A stretch of 42,594 nucleotides of DNA from Chitinophagaceae bacterium (lineage in GTDB: Bacteria > Bacteroidota > Bacteroidia > Chitinophagales > Chitinophagaceae), in contig JAICYZ010000006.1 of the NCBI GenBank assembly GCA_025933935.1, positions 1-42,594 on the forward strand, given 5' to 3'. Shown here in pieces: positions 31,019-40,252 of this stretch. The position numbers were made by a program, and so were the translations under genes. The notes below the pieces were generated by a model, which was given only the letters and a program-made list of their open reading frames with translations, made no database searches and was not told the DNA's origin. Numbering within the stretch: the first letter of the stretch is position 1; every line of letters begins with the position of its first letter.

Positions 31019-32953
31019 TTACAACCGCATTTTTAAACCCGCATTAAAATTAAATCCTTTCGTTGTAAAACCGCGTGTTACAAAATATTTTTGATCAGTT
31101 ACATTTTGGAAATCTCCAAAAATATTAATGGCTTTATTAAAATTGTATTGACCATAGAACCCCAAAGTATAGTATCCTTTTAATTCATAAGAAGGTCCGT
31201 TGTATTGTGGCTCAAACGCTTTGCTCACAGCTTTAAAGGTTGCAGAGAGAAAAAGATCTTTTGTTGCCTGCAAGTTGAAAAAAATATTTAAAACGTTCTT
31301 TGGTCTTTTATACAAATTGAAATAAGAAGTGTCTTTTCCATTTGCCGCGGTTGTGGCTATTCTTCCATCTACATAAGTATAATTTAAAGAAGCAGAAAAT
31401 TGTTTAGAGAAATTAATTGTTGCTTCTGTTTCAACTCCATAATCATTTTGTTTATCTGCATTAATATATTTGCTTGAATAAGAAACCGGATCTGTATAAA
31501 AGTAAAAAACATCTCTGCCATCCCTGCTAAAGCTGGTTATTCTTCCGCTTATTTTGTCCGAAAAGTATTGGCCGCCAATTTCTAAACTGGTTGTTACTTC
31601 CGGTTTCAGATTCCTGTTGCCATATTCTGAATACAATTGATAAATGGATGGAACGCGATATCCGGAAGAAAGATTTGCATAAATTTTATAATGTTCGTCC
31701 AAAAGCAAAAACGGATTTACAGAAGAAGTGAAATTGCTGCCATAAATATTATGGTGATTCCATCTGCTGCCCAAATCAAGGTTGAAACCTTTCTTTTGTT
31801 TGTACATTAAAGATGCATAATAACTGAACTGACTTGTTTTAGCACTATCGGCGGAGATTGGCAATGCAGGAAATCCATAATCAGGGTAAAAAATATAAAG
31901 CTGGCTACTGGAGCTTTGCCTGTAATCTGCACCGGTCAACAGTTCTATCTGATCGCTCAAATCAAGATGCGTAAATATTTCTGCATAATTGGAAGTGCCA
32001 TTATATTTTCCCCTTTGATAATTTGAAAAACCGCCGACGTCAGTTGAGTCGTCTAAAAAATTTCTATTGAAGCGATTGTAAGAATATTGGAACCGGATAA
32101 AACCGTTTTTCACTTTATAGTCAACTACTGCTCCGGCTATCAAATTATCGTTGTGATTTGTATAATCTTTATCATCCTGGAAAGCACCTGCGTCAAGGTC
32201 GGCGTGGTTGTTATTGTATTTTCCGAAAAAGCTGATTGAAGTTTTTTTTAAGGGTTTAAAACCATAGTTAAATTGAAATACATCCTGGTTAAATCCATCT
32301 TTGTCAAAATGATTTTTTCCGGTGGAATCATATGCGGATGAAAATCCGGCACTTTTTATTTTGTTGTAAGAAACAAAAAACGTTTGTCCATGACCGTTAT
32401 TACCCGATAAAGAAACAGCACCTTTGTATGTTTCATAACTTCCGGCAGAAAGGTCGAGGTTAAAATTAAGCGGTTTTTTTCCGGATTTTTTCGTGATGAT
32501 ATTGATCACTCCGGCCACTGCATCAGAGCCGTATAAAGTAGATTGCGAACCTTTTAAAATTTCTACTTTTTCAATATTATCAAGCGCAAAGTTATTCAAA
32601 TCAAATTCGCTGCTGATGCCGGAAGGATCATATAAAGGAACACCATCGAGCAATATCAACGTATTGCCGGATGAAGCGCCGCGCATATACACAGTCTGGT
32701 TTGTTCCTAAAACGTTGTCAGCGCCATTAATGATCATTCCGACCTGCTGATTCAATACTTCGCCGAGAGATTTTCCAAAGCTTTTTTGCAATTGTTCCTG
32801 CGAAATGACATCTACAATTTTTCCTGTCTGGCTTTGTTTAATGGGACTTTTTGTTGCGGTTACAATTACTTCATTCAGTGTTTTTGCAGAATCTTGTCCA
32901 TAAGACGCAGCAGAAGCAAGCAAAAATAAAACAGTCATCATTTTACATTTCAT
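31019..32953 (-). CDS. TonB-dependent outer-membrane receptor, probably for cobalamin (BtuB-like)
   Basis: The 644-residue protein has a signal peptide (MTVLFLLASAASYGQ) and a TonB-box-like segment near NEVIVTATKSPI. The plug domain follows: GEVLNQQVGMIINGADN, VYMRGASSGNTLILLDGVPL and DNIEKVEILKGSQSTLYGSD. A 22-stranded barrel ends GFNFNAGLKMRL. The length is close to E. coli BtuB (about 600). A cobalamin riboswitch about 120 bp upstream on the same strand makes corrinoid uptake the best guess; iron or other ligands are less likely. No btuCDF-type ABC genes follow; the next gene on this strand is MarC. An AAGGAA sequence just before the ATG supports this start. Confidence 0.92.
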   Translation of the reverse strand: MKCKMMTVLFLLASAASYGQDSAKTLNEVIVTATKSPIKQSQTGKIVDVISQEQLQKSFGKSLGEVLNQQVGMIINGADNVLGTNQTVYMRGASSGNTLILLDGVPLYDPSGISSEFDLNNFALDNIEKVEILKGSQSTLYGSDAVAGVINIITKKSGKKPLNFNLDLSAGSYETYKGAVSLSGNNGHGQTFFVSYNKIKSAGFSSAYDSTGKNHFDKDGFNQDVFQFNYGFKPLKKTSISFFGKYNNNHADLDAGAFQDDKDYTNHNDNLIAGAVVDYKVKNGFIRFQYSYNRFNRNFLDDSTDVGGFSNYQRGKYNGTSNYAEIFTHLDLSDQIELLTGADYRQSSSSQLYIFYPDYGFPALPISADSAKTSQFSYYASLMYKQKKGFNLDLGSRWNHHNIYGSNFTSSVNPFLLLDEHYKIYANLSSGYRVPSIYQLYSEYGNRNLKPEVTTSLEIGGQYFSDKISGRITSFSRDGRDVFYFYTDPVSYSSKYINADKQNDYGVETEATINFSKQFSASLNYTYVDGRIATTAANGKDTSYFNLYKRPKNVLNIFFNLQATKDLFLSATFKAVSKAFEPQYNGPSYELKGYYTLGFYGQYNFNKAINIFGDFQNVTDQKYFVTRGFTTKGFNFNAGLKMRL

Positions 32954-33072
32954 TTCCTTAAGGTTTAATTTTTTTACATGAATAAAAAGGAAATCAGAAG
33001 AAATATAAAATGCATGAAGCCACTTTACATCTCCGCTTTTCTCCCGAAAGCATTGAATAAAAATTGATAAAT

Positions 33073-33262
33073 GGCAGGTCTTCTGGCTTAATGTTTACTT
33101 TCGCCTTCCCATCTGCGATTGGCAGACAGTGGTGTGAGAGAAATTACCTGTTGTTATTTTTTCAAAAATTAACAGGCCATATTACAGCTACGGGGATAGC
33201 TCCGGAATTTAACCGGATTCCCTTTTAACCCCGATATTTATCGGGGACCATTTACGGCTGCA
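33073..33262 (-). promoter_or_regulatory. Cobalamin (B12) riboswitch
   Basis: Read on minus, the motifs of the cobalamin riboswitch appear in order: GGGAATCCGGT, AAATTCCGGAGC, TATCCCCGTAGCTGTAAT, CACCACTGTCTGCCAATC, GATGGGAAGGCG and finally AAGCCAGAAGACCTGCC. CCGTAGCTGTAAT and GCCAGAAGACCTGCC are near-diagnostic. The element ends 120 bp before the TonB receptor start, so adenosylcobalamin or a related corrinoid should reduce receptor expression. Loop L5 and the kissing-loop pairing are not resolved by eye. One peripheral arm carries a perfect 18-bp palindrome at 33229-33246. The element lies directly after a good promoter. Confidence 0.95.
33229..33246. repeat. Perfect palindrome inside the riboswitch
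   Basis: CCCCGATA (33229-33236), TT, TATCGGGG (33239-33246) forms a perfect 8-bp stem. It lies in the 5' variable arm of the riboswitch, where the cobalamin fold tolerates a stem of any sequence, so it can be either the native arm or an inserted short palindrome. Confidence 0.6.
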
Positions 33263-33291
33263 AATGTAAAATCAATAAAGCCAAAATTCAA
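33261..33291 (-). promoter_or_regulatory. Promoter of the riboswitch-receptor transcript
   Basis: On minus, TTG within TTTTTTG (33291-33289) and TACATTTG (33268-33261) are 20 bp apart. Transcription would start near 33254, at the 5' edge of the riboswitch. Of the promoters in this window this is the best supported, because the RNA element begins where expected. Confidence 0.65.
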
Positions 33292-33389
33292 AAAAGGATT
33301 TTTCGGATCTAGATAGAGATTGGCGTTTTTCAATAAAATTTACGAATATTTCATAACAGGAACGCCACTGCAAACAAAAGTGGGGTTAC

Positions 33390-34553
33390 TTATAAAAACA
33401 ATTCAACAGCAATGGCATCGGCAAACAATTTTCCCTCATCAGTCAGAATTATTTTATTGTTTTTAATAGAATAATTTTCGGTTTTTATTTTTTGGCTTAA
33501 CACATTTTCAATCCTCGTTTTTTCTTTTTCGGAAAAATTATTTTGTATAAAATTTAAATCCACTCCCTCAATTGTTCGTAAAGAGGTCATGATATATTCA
33601 TTCATCTTTTGTGTTTCGTTAAGCACTTCTTTTTCAAAAGGAATGACATTTTGCTCCACAGATTTCAGATAGTACGTATTGTTTGCTTTATTCCACATGC
33701 GCATTTTTCCATTAAATGAATGTGCAGAAGGACCAATACCTATATATTTTTTTCCCTGCCAGTAGCTGCTGTTGTGTTTACTTCTGAAACCAGGTTTGCC
33801 AAAATTCGATATCTCGTAATGCTCATAACCAGCTTCCCGCAACGCTTTCATTAAAATTCCATATTGAACAGCCTGAGCATCATTGTTTATATTTTCTTTC
33901 TTTTTTAACTCGATCATTTTTTTTAAGGCAGTTTTCGGCTCTACCGTTAACGCATAAGAAGAAATATGTGGCACATTCAGATCTACCGCCGTTTCAATAT
34001 TCTTTTGCCATTCCTCGTCTGTTAAACCGGGTGTTCCGAAAATCAAATCAATAGAAAAATTATTATAACCGGCGCTTGTTGCCAGGTTGATGCAATCAAA
34101 AGCTTGCCTTGCATCATGGGCCCGGTTCATCCATTTTAAATCGCGCTCAATAAAAGATTGTATGCCGATGCTTAAACGATTGATGCCTGCATTTTTCCAA
34201 TCATATAACTTATCAAAGGTGATGTCATCCGGATTTGCTTCTAACGTTATTTCTGCGTTTGCTGCTACTTTATAATGTTTGTTGACTGAAGAGATAATTG
34301 AATGAATTTCTTTGTAAGAAAGCAAGCTGGGCGTGCCGCCGCCAAAATAAACGGTTTCTATTATTTCATCCTCTGAAGAAAGAATCGCTGTTTCATTTTC
34401 CTCATTTTGTTTTCCAATTTCGCTTCTTATTTCAATCTCTTTTAGCAGTGATTTCACCATTTCCTCTTTCATAATCAAGGATGTTGAAAAATGAAAGTTG
34501 CAGTAATAACACGCTTGTTTACAAAAAGGAATATGGATATAAATACCTGCCAA
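33390..34553 (-). CDS. hemW: Radical SAM heme chaperone HemW (HemN-like)
   Basis: The 387-residue protein starts MAGIYIHIPFCKQACYYCNF with CxxxCxxC (Cys11, 15, 18), which binds the 4Fe-4S cluster. VYFGGGTPSLLSYKEI, NRLSIGIQSFIERDLKWMNR and IDLIFGTPGLTDEEWQKNI follow the HemN/HemW pattern. The enzyme lacks the extended N-terminus and extra Cys of true coproporphyrinogen oxidase HemN, which fits HemW, a heme-transfer chaperone. The C-terminal HemN domain is present (about 310-387). The gene diverges from the BamA/TamA-like gene over a short spacer that includes the 128 bp upstream. Confidence 0.92.
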   Translation of the reverse strand: MAGIYIHIPFCKQACYYCNFHFSTSLIMKEEMVKSLLKEIEIRSEIGKQNEENETAILSSEDEIIETVYFGGGTPSLLSYKEIHSIISSVNKHYKVAANAEITLEANPDDITFDKLYDWKNAGINRLSIGIQSFIERDLKWMNRAHDARQAFDCINLATSAGYNNFSIDLIFGTPGLTDEEWQKNIETAVDLNVPHISSYALTVEPKTALKKMIELKKKENINNDAQAVQYGILMKALREAGYEHYEISNFGKPGFRSKHNSSYWQGKKYIGIGPSAHSFNGKMRMWNKANNTYYLKSVEQNVIPFEKEVLNETQKMNEYIMTSLRTIEGVDLNFIQNNFSEKEKTRIENVLSQKIKTENYSIKNNKIILTDEGKLFADAIAVELFL

Positions 34554-34680
34554 ATTTTAAAATTTAATGTTGCTACGATCGGCTTACGCGCTGTCGAAAA
34601 TAATTTTAGGTTATAAAAACTTAAAAACAGCTGGAATTTTCCCGCTTTGGCATTTTCAAATTAGATTTGAAAAATCAAAG

Positions 34681-36501
34681 ATGAACACCCGAATTCTCAA
34701 ATATCTGCGCCGCTTTGTGATGCCTGTTTTTTTAATTATATTTTTATTTGCGGCTACTGTTTTTTCTCAAAAAAAATACGCCGTTCAATATATTTCAGTC
34801 GGCAAAGATACTTCCTCTTCAATTCAGCAATTTAATTTTAAAACAATTTTTGATACGAGGGAATCAGCAGAAATTTACATCAGCAAATTGCCTGAATTGC
34901 TTGTGAACAGAGGTTTTGCAACAGCTTCGGTTGATTCGGTTTTTTATGATTCAACGAGCGCAACAGTGAAATTATATCTGGGTGAAAAGTATCAATGGGC
35001 GAAGATTTCAACGGATAGTGTTGAACCACACATTTTGGAAAATACCGGTTGGAATGAAAAGCAATTCGAAAATAAAAACATTGATTTTTCCCGCTTGCGT
35101 TTAGAGGAACAAAAAATTATTGAATATTTTGAAAATTCCGGTTATCCATTTGCAGCCGTTTCTTTAAAAAACGTTGAAATAAAAGGCCAAAAAATAAAAG
35201 CGGAATTGCACGTCACAAAAGGGCCATTATATCACATTGACAGCATCCATGTTTATGGAAAAGTAAAAATCAAAAATTTATTTCTTCAACATTATTTAGG
35301 AATTTATAATGGCAGCGTTTATAATAATCAAAAATTGCAGAAGATAAGCAAACTCATTCGCGATCTTCCTTTTTTGCAGGAACAACAGGGATGGGATGTT
35401 TCGATGCTTGGAACCGGTGCTACGCTGAATCTATATCTGGAACCAAAACGGAGCAGCCAGGTAAATGTCCTGATTGGGTTTGTACCGGCAAATACGATCA
35501 CCGGCAAAGCTCAAATTACGGCTGATGTTCACCTTGATTTAAAAAATGCTTTAGGAAATGGCGAAAGTATTTTGTTGAACTGGCAGCAACTTCAGCCACA
35601 ATCCCCCCGCTTAAATCTTGGATTTTCAAAGCCATATATTTTTAATTCGAACTTTGGAGTTGATTTCTCATTCCACCTGCTAAAACGCGATTCTTCGTAT
35701 CTCCAATTGAACGGAATTTTAGGACTTCAATATATCATTTCGTCTAACAAAACGTTTAAAATTTTTTATGAAAATGAATCGGATTTTTTACTTGCTGGTG
35801 GAGTGGATACAAACCAGATTATTTATTCCAAACAACTGCCGCCAAATATTGATGTGAGTTCCGGAAATGTAGGAATTGGTTATCATTTTGTAAATACCAA
35901 TTATCAGCTGAACCCAAGACGAGGAAATGAACTGCATATAACCGCGTCAGGAGGAATTAAAAAAACTACCAAAAATAATGACATCATAAATTTAAAAGAT
36001 CCTTTAAATCCCGGCTTTGATTTTAATTCGCTGTATGATTCTGTTAAATTAAAAACGTATCGTTTCAAAATCATCGCCAGCGGCGCACATTATTTTCCCC
36101 TGGGAAAAATGAGCACCTTGAAAACTGCTGCAAACATTGGCTTGCTGGAAAGTCCTCAAAATTTTCAGAACGAACTATTCCGCATTGGTGGATATAAAAT
36201 ACTTCGCGGTTTTGACGAAGAAAGTATTTATGCGAACCGGTACGCAGTTTTTACGGGTGAATACCGATATTTAGTGGGAACCAATTCGTATTTTTTTGGA
36301 TTTTCTGACTTTGGTTTTACGAAAACAGAATTTAATACGACGCGATATTCGAATTCATTCGCCAGTGGAGGAATCGGATTGGAATTTGAAACTAAATTTG
36401 GGTTACTAAATTTAAGTTATGCAGTAGGAAAAAGAAACGATGTAAATTTTGACATCAGAAATTCTTCTAAAATACATTTTGGATATATCAACTATTTTTG
36501 A
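34681..36501 (+). CDS. BamA/TamA-family (Omp85-like) outer-membrane protein
   Basis: I use the ATG at 34681, which begins right before a signal peptide (FVMPVFLIIFLFAATVFSQ), rather than an in-frame ATG or TTG 38 codons upstream. The product is 606 residues. Residues about 40-240 carry two or more POTRA-like units (ATVKLYLGEKYQWAKIS and IIEYFENSGYPFAAVSLKN). Residues about 260-606 form a beta barrel that includes FRIGGYKILRGFDEESIYAN, the RGF-type motif of Omp85 barrels, and ends in HFGYINYF with an aromatic C-terminus. It is shorter than BamA (about 850), so a TamA-like or patatin-less variant is likely; its substrate is unknown. Confidence 0.85.
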   Translation: MNTRILKYLRRFVMPVFLIIFLFAATVFSQKKYAVQYISVGKDTSSSIQQFNFKTIFDTRESAEIYISKLPELLVNRGFATASVDSVFYDSTSATVKLYLGEKYQWAKISTDSVEPHILENTGWNEKQFENKNIDFSRLRLEEQKIIEYFENSGYPFAAVSLKNVEIKGQKIKAELHVTKGPLYHIDSIHVYGKVKIKNLFLQHYLGIYNGSVYNNQKLQKISKLIRDLPFLQEQQGWDVSMLGTGATLNLYLEPKRSSQVNVLIGFVPANTITGKAQITADVHLDLKNALGNGESILLNWQQLQPQSPRLNLGFSKPYIFNSNFGVDFSFHLLKRDSSYLQLNGILGLQYIISSNKTFKIFYENESDFLLAGGVDTNQIIYSKQLPPNIDVSSGNVGIGYHFVNTNYQLNPRRGNELHITASGGIKKTTKNNDIINLKDPLNPGFDFNSLYDSVKLKTYRFKIIASGAHYFPLGKMSTLKTAANIGLLESPQNFQNELFRIGGYKILRGFDEESIYANRYAVFTGEYRYLVGTNSYFFGFSDFGFTKTEFNTTRYSNSFASGGIGLEFETKFGLLNLSYAVGKRNDVNFDIRNSSKIHFGYINYF

Positions 36502-36505
36502 CAAA

Positions 36506-37573
36506 ATGAAAATGAAAAGGATTATCCGTATTATCATCTGCGCTGTTGCTATTTTATTTTCTACTGCCTCGTCTGCCCAAAATACAAACGATAGTTTTTC
36601 TACTCAAAAAAGCGACACGAACCATTTACCCGCAAAGAAAAATATCGTTATTCCTAAACGAAGAGGAGCAGATACAACAAAAGCACATTTAACCCGGATT
36701 CCTGTTCACCAAACTACAGCACAGGCAAAAGATTCGATTGCAGAGACGCATCATATTGCTGTTCAAAAGCCAGATTCAGTTGAAAACCGCAGCGACAGCA
36801 GCCTTGTGGCAAAAGTTCAAGCGGTAAATCCGGACAATTTTGTTATCAATAAATTATTATTGAATAACAAATTTATCAATATAAAAGACAAGCCTGTTTA
36901 TTTTATCGAGCAGCCGCACCCGCGATCCGGTAAAGAATTTTTGTTCTATACTTTATGCACGGTTCTTTTAATTCTGGGGCTTTTTAAGACTTTTTTTCCT
37001 GCTTATTTTCAAAATCTATTCAGGGTTTATTTTAATACTTCGCTTCGACAGACACAACTGGCTGATCAATTAGAGCAGGCTAAGTTTCCTTCTTTTATAA
37101 TGAACATCTTTTTTGCAATTACAGCCGGAATATACATTTGGTTGCTCTTTAACTATTTTCATCCGCCGCGGTTCATTAGCAGCAAGCTTTTATTGCCTTT
37201 TTGTATTTTGAGCGTGGCCGCGTTATATTTCATAAAATTTTGTCTGATCAAATTTATGGGTTGGATGTCCGATATCCAGGAAACAACCAACAATTACATT
37301 TTTGCGATATTCCTTGTAAATAAAATAACGGGAATCATTCTTGTGCCAATTATCATTTTGCTTGCGTTTTTAAATCCCGGCTGGTTGCCGGATGTGATCA
37401 ATATATCTTATATGGTCCTGGGTTTGTTTTTTTTATCGAGGTATGTTAAAAGTTATGGCGCTATTGAACGCAAAATTCCTTTAAATGCTTTCCATTTTGT
37501 GATTTATATAGCAGGTGCAGAAATTATTCCCTTGTTCATTCTTTATAAAGTGGCTATTGATTATTTAGTATGA
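36506..37573 (+). CDS. DUF4271 domain-containing membrane protein
   Basis: I use the ATG at 36506 (a second at 36512), 4 bp after the stop of the upstream gene. The 355-residue protein has a signal or anchor segment (IIRIIICAVAILFSTASSAQ) and a long low-complexity Ser/Thr/Asp-rich region to about residue 120. A six-helix DUF4271 domain follows, including LFNYFHPPRFISSKLLLPF and KITGIILVPIIILLAFLNPG. DUF4271 is restricted mostly to Bacteroidetes and has no known function; it is regularly beside a HemD-like gene, as here. The N-terminal periplasmic linker may contact the cell wall or envelope. The assignment rests on the C-terminal domain and the neighbour. Confidence 0.82.
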   Translation: MKMKRIIRIIICAVAILFSTASSAQNTNDSFSTQKSDTNHLPAKKNIVIPKRRGADTTKAHLTRIPVHQTTAQAKDSIAETHHIAVQKPDSVENRSDSSLVAKVQAVNPDNFVINKLLLNNKFINIKDKPVYFIEQPHPRSGKEFLFYTLCTVLLILGLFKTFFPAYFQNLFRVYFNTSLRQTQLADQLEQAKFPSFIMNIFFAITAGIYIWLLFNYFHPPRFISSKLLLPFCILSVAALYFIKFCLIKFMGWMSDIQETTNNYIFAIFLVNKITGIILVPIIILLAFLNPGWLPDVINISYMVLGLFFLSRYVKSYGAIERKIPLNAFHFVIYIAGAEIIPLFILYKVAIDYLV

Positions 37574-37642
37574 TATTTAGCGTATTATTTTCAAAAGGCT
37601 TTGAACGGATATGGTTAAAAACACATAGCTTTGCATTACTGC

Positions 37643-38446
37643 ATGAACCCTAAAATGGATATAAATACTGCGCCTAAGGAACCCAAGACCGTAAAGGAAA
37701 TTCAGAATATCCTGATTACTCAGGCTAAGCCTGATAATGAGAAATCCCCATATTTTGAGATGGCAAAAAAGTATAAGGTGAATTTAAACTTTGCTCCATT
37801 TATTCGTGTACAACCAATTCCGTCAAGGGAATTCAGAAAACAAAAAATCGATATTCCTTCTTTTACTGCGATTATTTTTAACAGCCGTAATGCCATCGAT
37901 CATTTTTTCAGAACCTGCGAAGAAATGCGGATAACAGTCAGTCCGGAGGTTAAATATTTTTGTATTACAGAATCAGTGGCGCTTTATCTGCAGAAATTTA
38001 TTTTATACCGGAAACGCAAGGTTTTTTTTGCAGATGGTACCAACAAAAATCTTTTTGAAGTAATCACTAAATATAAAGAGCAGGAAAAATTTTTATATCC
38101 GTGTTCACATTCCTTTGACAGCGAAATTACCAATTGGCTTATTTCGAACAATTGCGTTTATGCCATCCCTGTTTTATATGAAATTATCTCCAATGATGTG
38201 AAAGACATCATTCAAAAGCATGATTATCAGATCATTTGTTTTTTTACTCCGCTGGGAGTAAAAAGTTTTACGGAAAATTGTCCTGATTTTAAGCAAAATG
38301 GTACTCTTATCGGCGCGTTCGGCGACAACACGCGAAAAGCAGTAATTAACGCCGGCTTTCAACCCGATATCATTGCTCCTCAACCCAAAGCGCCAAGCAT
38401 GGTTTCTGCACTGGAAAATTATCTTTCAGGATTGAAGAAAAAATAA
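37643..38446 (+). CDS. Uroporphyrinogen-III synthase family protein
   Basis: The start is ATG 37643 (MNPKMDIN); a TTG four codons earlier and an ATG at 37655 are alternatives. The roughly 267-residue protein has the two-lobed HemD fold: ILITQAKPDNEKSPYFEMA and TAIIFNSRNAIDHFFRTCEE in lobe one, VLYEIISNDVKDIIQKHDYQ and FFTPLGVKSFTENCPDF in lobe two, then GAFGDNTRKAVINAGFQPDI, which is the family's late motif. HemD closes hydroxymethylbilane to uroporphyrinogen III. In Bacteroidetes this copy typically sits next to DUF4271 and away from hemC, so it could be a paralog without full activity. It lies 69 bp after DUF4271 on the same strand. Confidence 0.85.
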   Translation: MNPKMDINTAPKEPKTVKEIQNILITQAKPDNEKSPYFEMAKKYKVNLNFAPFIRVQPIPSREFRKQKIDIPSFTAIIFNSRNAIDHFFRTCEEMRITVSPEVKYFCITESVALYLQKFILYRKRKVFFADGTNKNLFEVITKYKEQEKFLYPCSHSFDSEITNWLISNNCVYAIPVLYEIISNDVKDIIQKHDYQIICFFTPLGVKSFTENCPDFKQNGTLIGAFGDNTRKAVINAGFQPDIIAPQPKAPSMVSALENYLSGLKKK

Positions 38447-38473
38447 GTTTCGACACACTAAGAAAACGTCGTT

Positions 38474-39262
38474 TTATAAATCTTCCTTTGTAAATTTTTT
38501 CAAAGCAAAGAAATAATATCCGCAAATGTAGACGATGCTTGCAACTACCATAATCCATAAATCCGGCGCATGGTCATAAATGATTTTTGTGCCAAATGGA
38601 ACAGGAAGCATTACGTCAGTAACCTGCAACGGCAAAAAATATCCGACGGGTGATAATTCCAATTTGTGATTGATCAACATGCAGATGATAAATTCAAAAA
38701 TTAATCCGTATAAAAAAAATACCGCGATGGCGGCGCCGCTTTTTCTAAAAAGAATAGCCAGAAATTGGGCAAAAGTAATGTAAGCAACAGTTTGAATAAA
38801 TATATAACCAACATTTTCGATTCCTGAGAAAGAAAAATGAGAGCCGGTTGTAATTAAGCCGAATAACAAGGCTATCAGGAAATTAAAAACAGTAGCAACA
38901 ATAGAAAACAAAAGGGCAAAGACAAATTTTACGGTAATAAATTCTTTGCGGGTCCAGCCGTCAATAATATTCTGGCGGTGTGTTTTAAAATTAAATTCAT
39001 TGGTAAGCAGCATAATGAAAAGGATGCCGGGAAAATAGAGTAACCAGCTACTCATGAATCCTACTGTTTCCCATACTTTTGGAAATGCATACGGAGTTCC
39101 CAAAAGCATCTGGCTTGCCGGCATGTTTTCAACAGCGAGCTCGTTTATATAAAATCCGGTATAATTAATTCCAAGAATCGCGAATCCATAGAGAATAGTG
39201 AATACCCAGAAAGCTTTATAATTTTTTACTTTGAGCCATTCGATTTTTAAAAGATGTGTCAT
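38474..39262 (-). CDS. ABC-2 type transporter permease
   Basis: I start at the ATG at 39260-39262, 7 bp after the ATPase stop; the in-frame start at 39304 lies inside the ATPase gene. The 262-residue protein has about six helices: AFWVFTILYGFAILGINYTG, SSWLLYFPGILFIMLLTNEF, FVFALLFSIVATVFNFLIALLF, VAYITFAQFLAILF, IAVFFLYGLIFEFIICML and IMVVASIVYICGYYFFALK. EFNFKTHRQNIIDGWTRKEF is the cytoplasmic loop typical of bacitracin/lantibiotic-type or gliding-type ABC-2 permeases. Together with the ATPase it likely exports a peptide, lipid or toxic compound, or acts in envelope maintenance. The substrate cannot be read from sequence. Confidence 0.88.
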   Translation of the reverse strand: MTHLLKIEWLKVKNYKAFWVFTILYGFAILGINYTGFYINELAVENMPASQMLLGTPYAFPKVWETVGFMSSWLLYFPGILFIMLLTNEFNFKTHRQNIIDGWTRKEFITVKFVFALLFSIVATVFNFLIALLFGLITTGSHFSFSGIENVGYIFIQTVAYITFAQFLAILFRKSGAAIAVFFLYGLIFEFIICMLINHKLELSPVGYFLPLQVTDVMLPVPFGTKIIYDHAPDLWIMVVASIVYICGYYFFALKKFTKEDL

Positions 39263-39269
39263 AAGTTTT

Positions 39270-40160
39270 TTAATTGTTGGTAAGTTCGAAAAATCTTGCC
39301 TCAAGGCTTTTCTTCTTTAGCACAAGGTGATTTAGAATAATGCCATTATTAAAGCAATAATTATTTACCGCAGCAAGGTCAGCTGCGCCAACCGGGAAAA
39401 ATATTTTTATGACCGAATTATCATCGGTCACTTTTGTTTTACCGTTAATTGGCTGCAATATTTCGAATAATTTTTTATTGTCTGCAGATGAAACTTCAAC
39501 AATATCTTCGTTTGAAAGGATTTCGTTTACTTTTCCGGAAGTGATCAGCTCTCCTTTTTTTAAAATTGCCACATGGGAACAAACTTTTTCTACTTCGTCC
39601 AAAAGATGGCTGGCCATAATAATCGTTTTTCCTTCACGGTAAAGTTTTTTCATTAGCTCTCTGATCTCTGCGATTCCTACCGGGTCAAGCCCGTTGGTTG
39701 GTTCGTCAAAAACGAGTACTGATGGGTTACCGAGCAAACACGATGCTATCGCCAACCGCTGTTTCATTCCCAGGGAATAGGTGCTGAATTTCGAATCTTT
39801 TCTTCGTGTAAGATCGACCGTTTCTAATGCTTTTTCAATATCTTCTTTTCCATGCTTCTTTATTTCTGCGGCAATCTCAAGGTTCTTTACCCCTGATAAA
39901 TAATGATAAAAATTTGGCGTTTCCAGCAAGGTGCCAATTCTTCTGCGGCTCGCTGCGGATGGCGGTTCATCAAAAAGCCGGTAACTGCCGGAGGTTGGTT
40001 TTAAAATATCAGTAATGGTCCCGAGCGTGGTGGTTTTTCCACTTCCATTTGGTCCGAGAATTCCGAAAACGGTTCCTTCCGGTACAGAAAAACTGACGTT
40101 TTTCAGAGCCTGAATATTGCCATAAGTTTTGGATAAATTTTCGACAGTAAGTATTGACAT
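39270..40160 (-). CDS. ABC transporter ATP-binding protein (BcrA/DrrA-like)
   Basis: The 296-residue ATPase has Walker A GPNGSGKT at 36-43, the signature YSLGMKQRLAIASCLLGNP near residue 135, Walker B VLVFDEPTNGLDPVGIAE, and the H-loop IIMASHLLDEVEKVCSHVAI. A C-terminal domain of about 80 residues follows, as in the exporter ATPases of the drug/bacitracin class. It powers the ABC-2 permease encoded 7 bp downstream; the two genes form a simple operon. No regulator, two-component system or substrate gene is next to it. Downstream on minus comes nothing further in the operon. Confidence 0.93.
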   Translation of the reverse strand: MSILTVENLSKTYGNIQALKNVSFSVPEGTVFGILGPNGSGKTTTLGTITDILKPTSGSYRLFDEPPSAASRRRIGTLLETPNFYHYLSGVKNLEIAAEIKKHGKEDIEKALETVDLTRRKDSKFSTYSLGMKQRLAIASCLLGNPSVLVFDEPTNGLDPVGIAEIRELMKKLYREGKTIIMASHLLDEVEKVCSHVAILKKGELITSGKVNEILSNEDIVEVSSADNKKLFEILQPINGKTKVTDDNSVIKIFFPVGAADLAAVNNYCFNNGIILNHLVLKKKSLEARFFELTNN

Positions 40161-40252
40161 CGCGAATGATTAAAAAAATGATCATGCAATATAAGTGAAT
40201 GAGGTTAAATTATTGAAAGTTGAATGTTGAGCGGCACTTTTTGAATTTGCTT

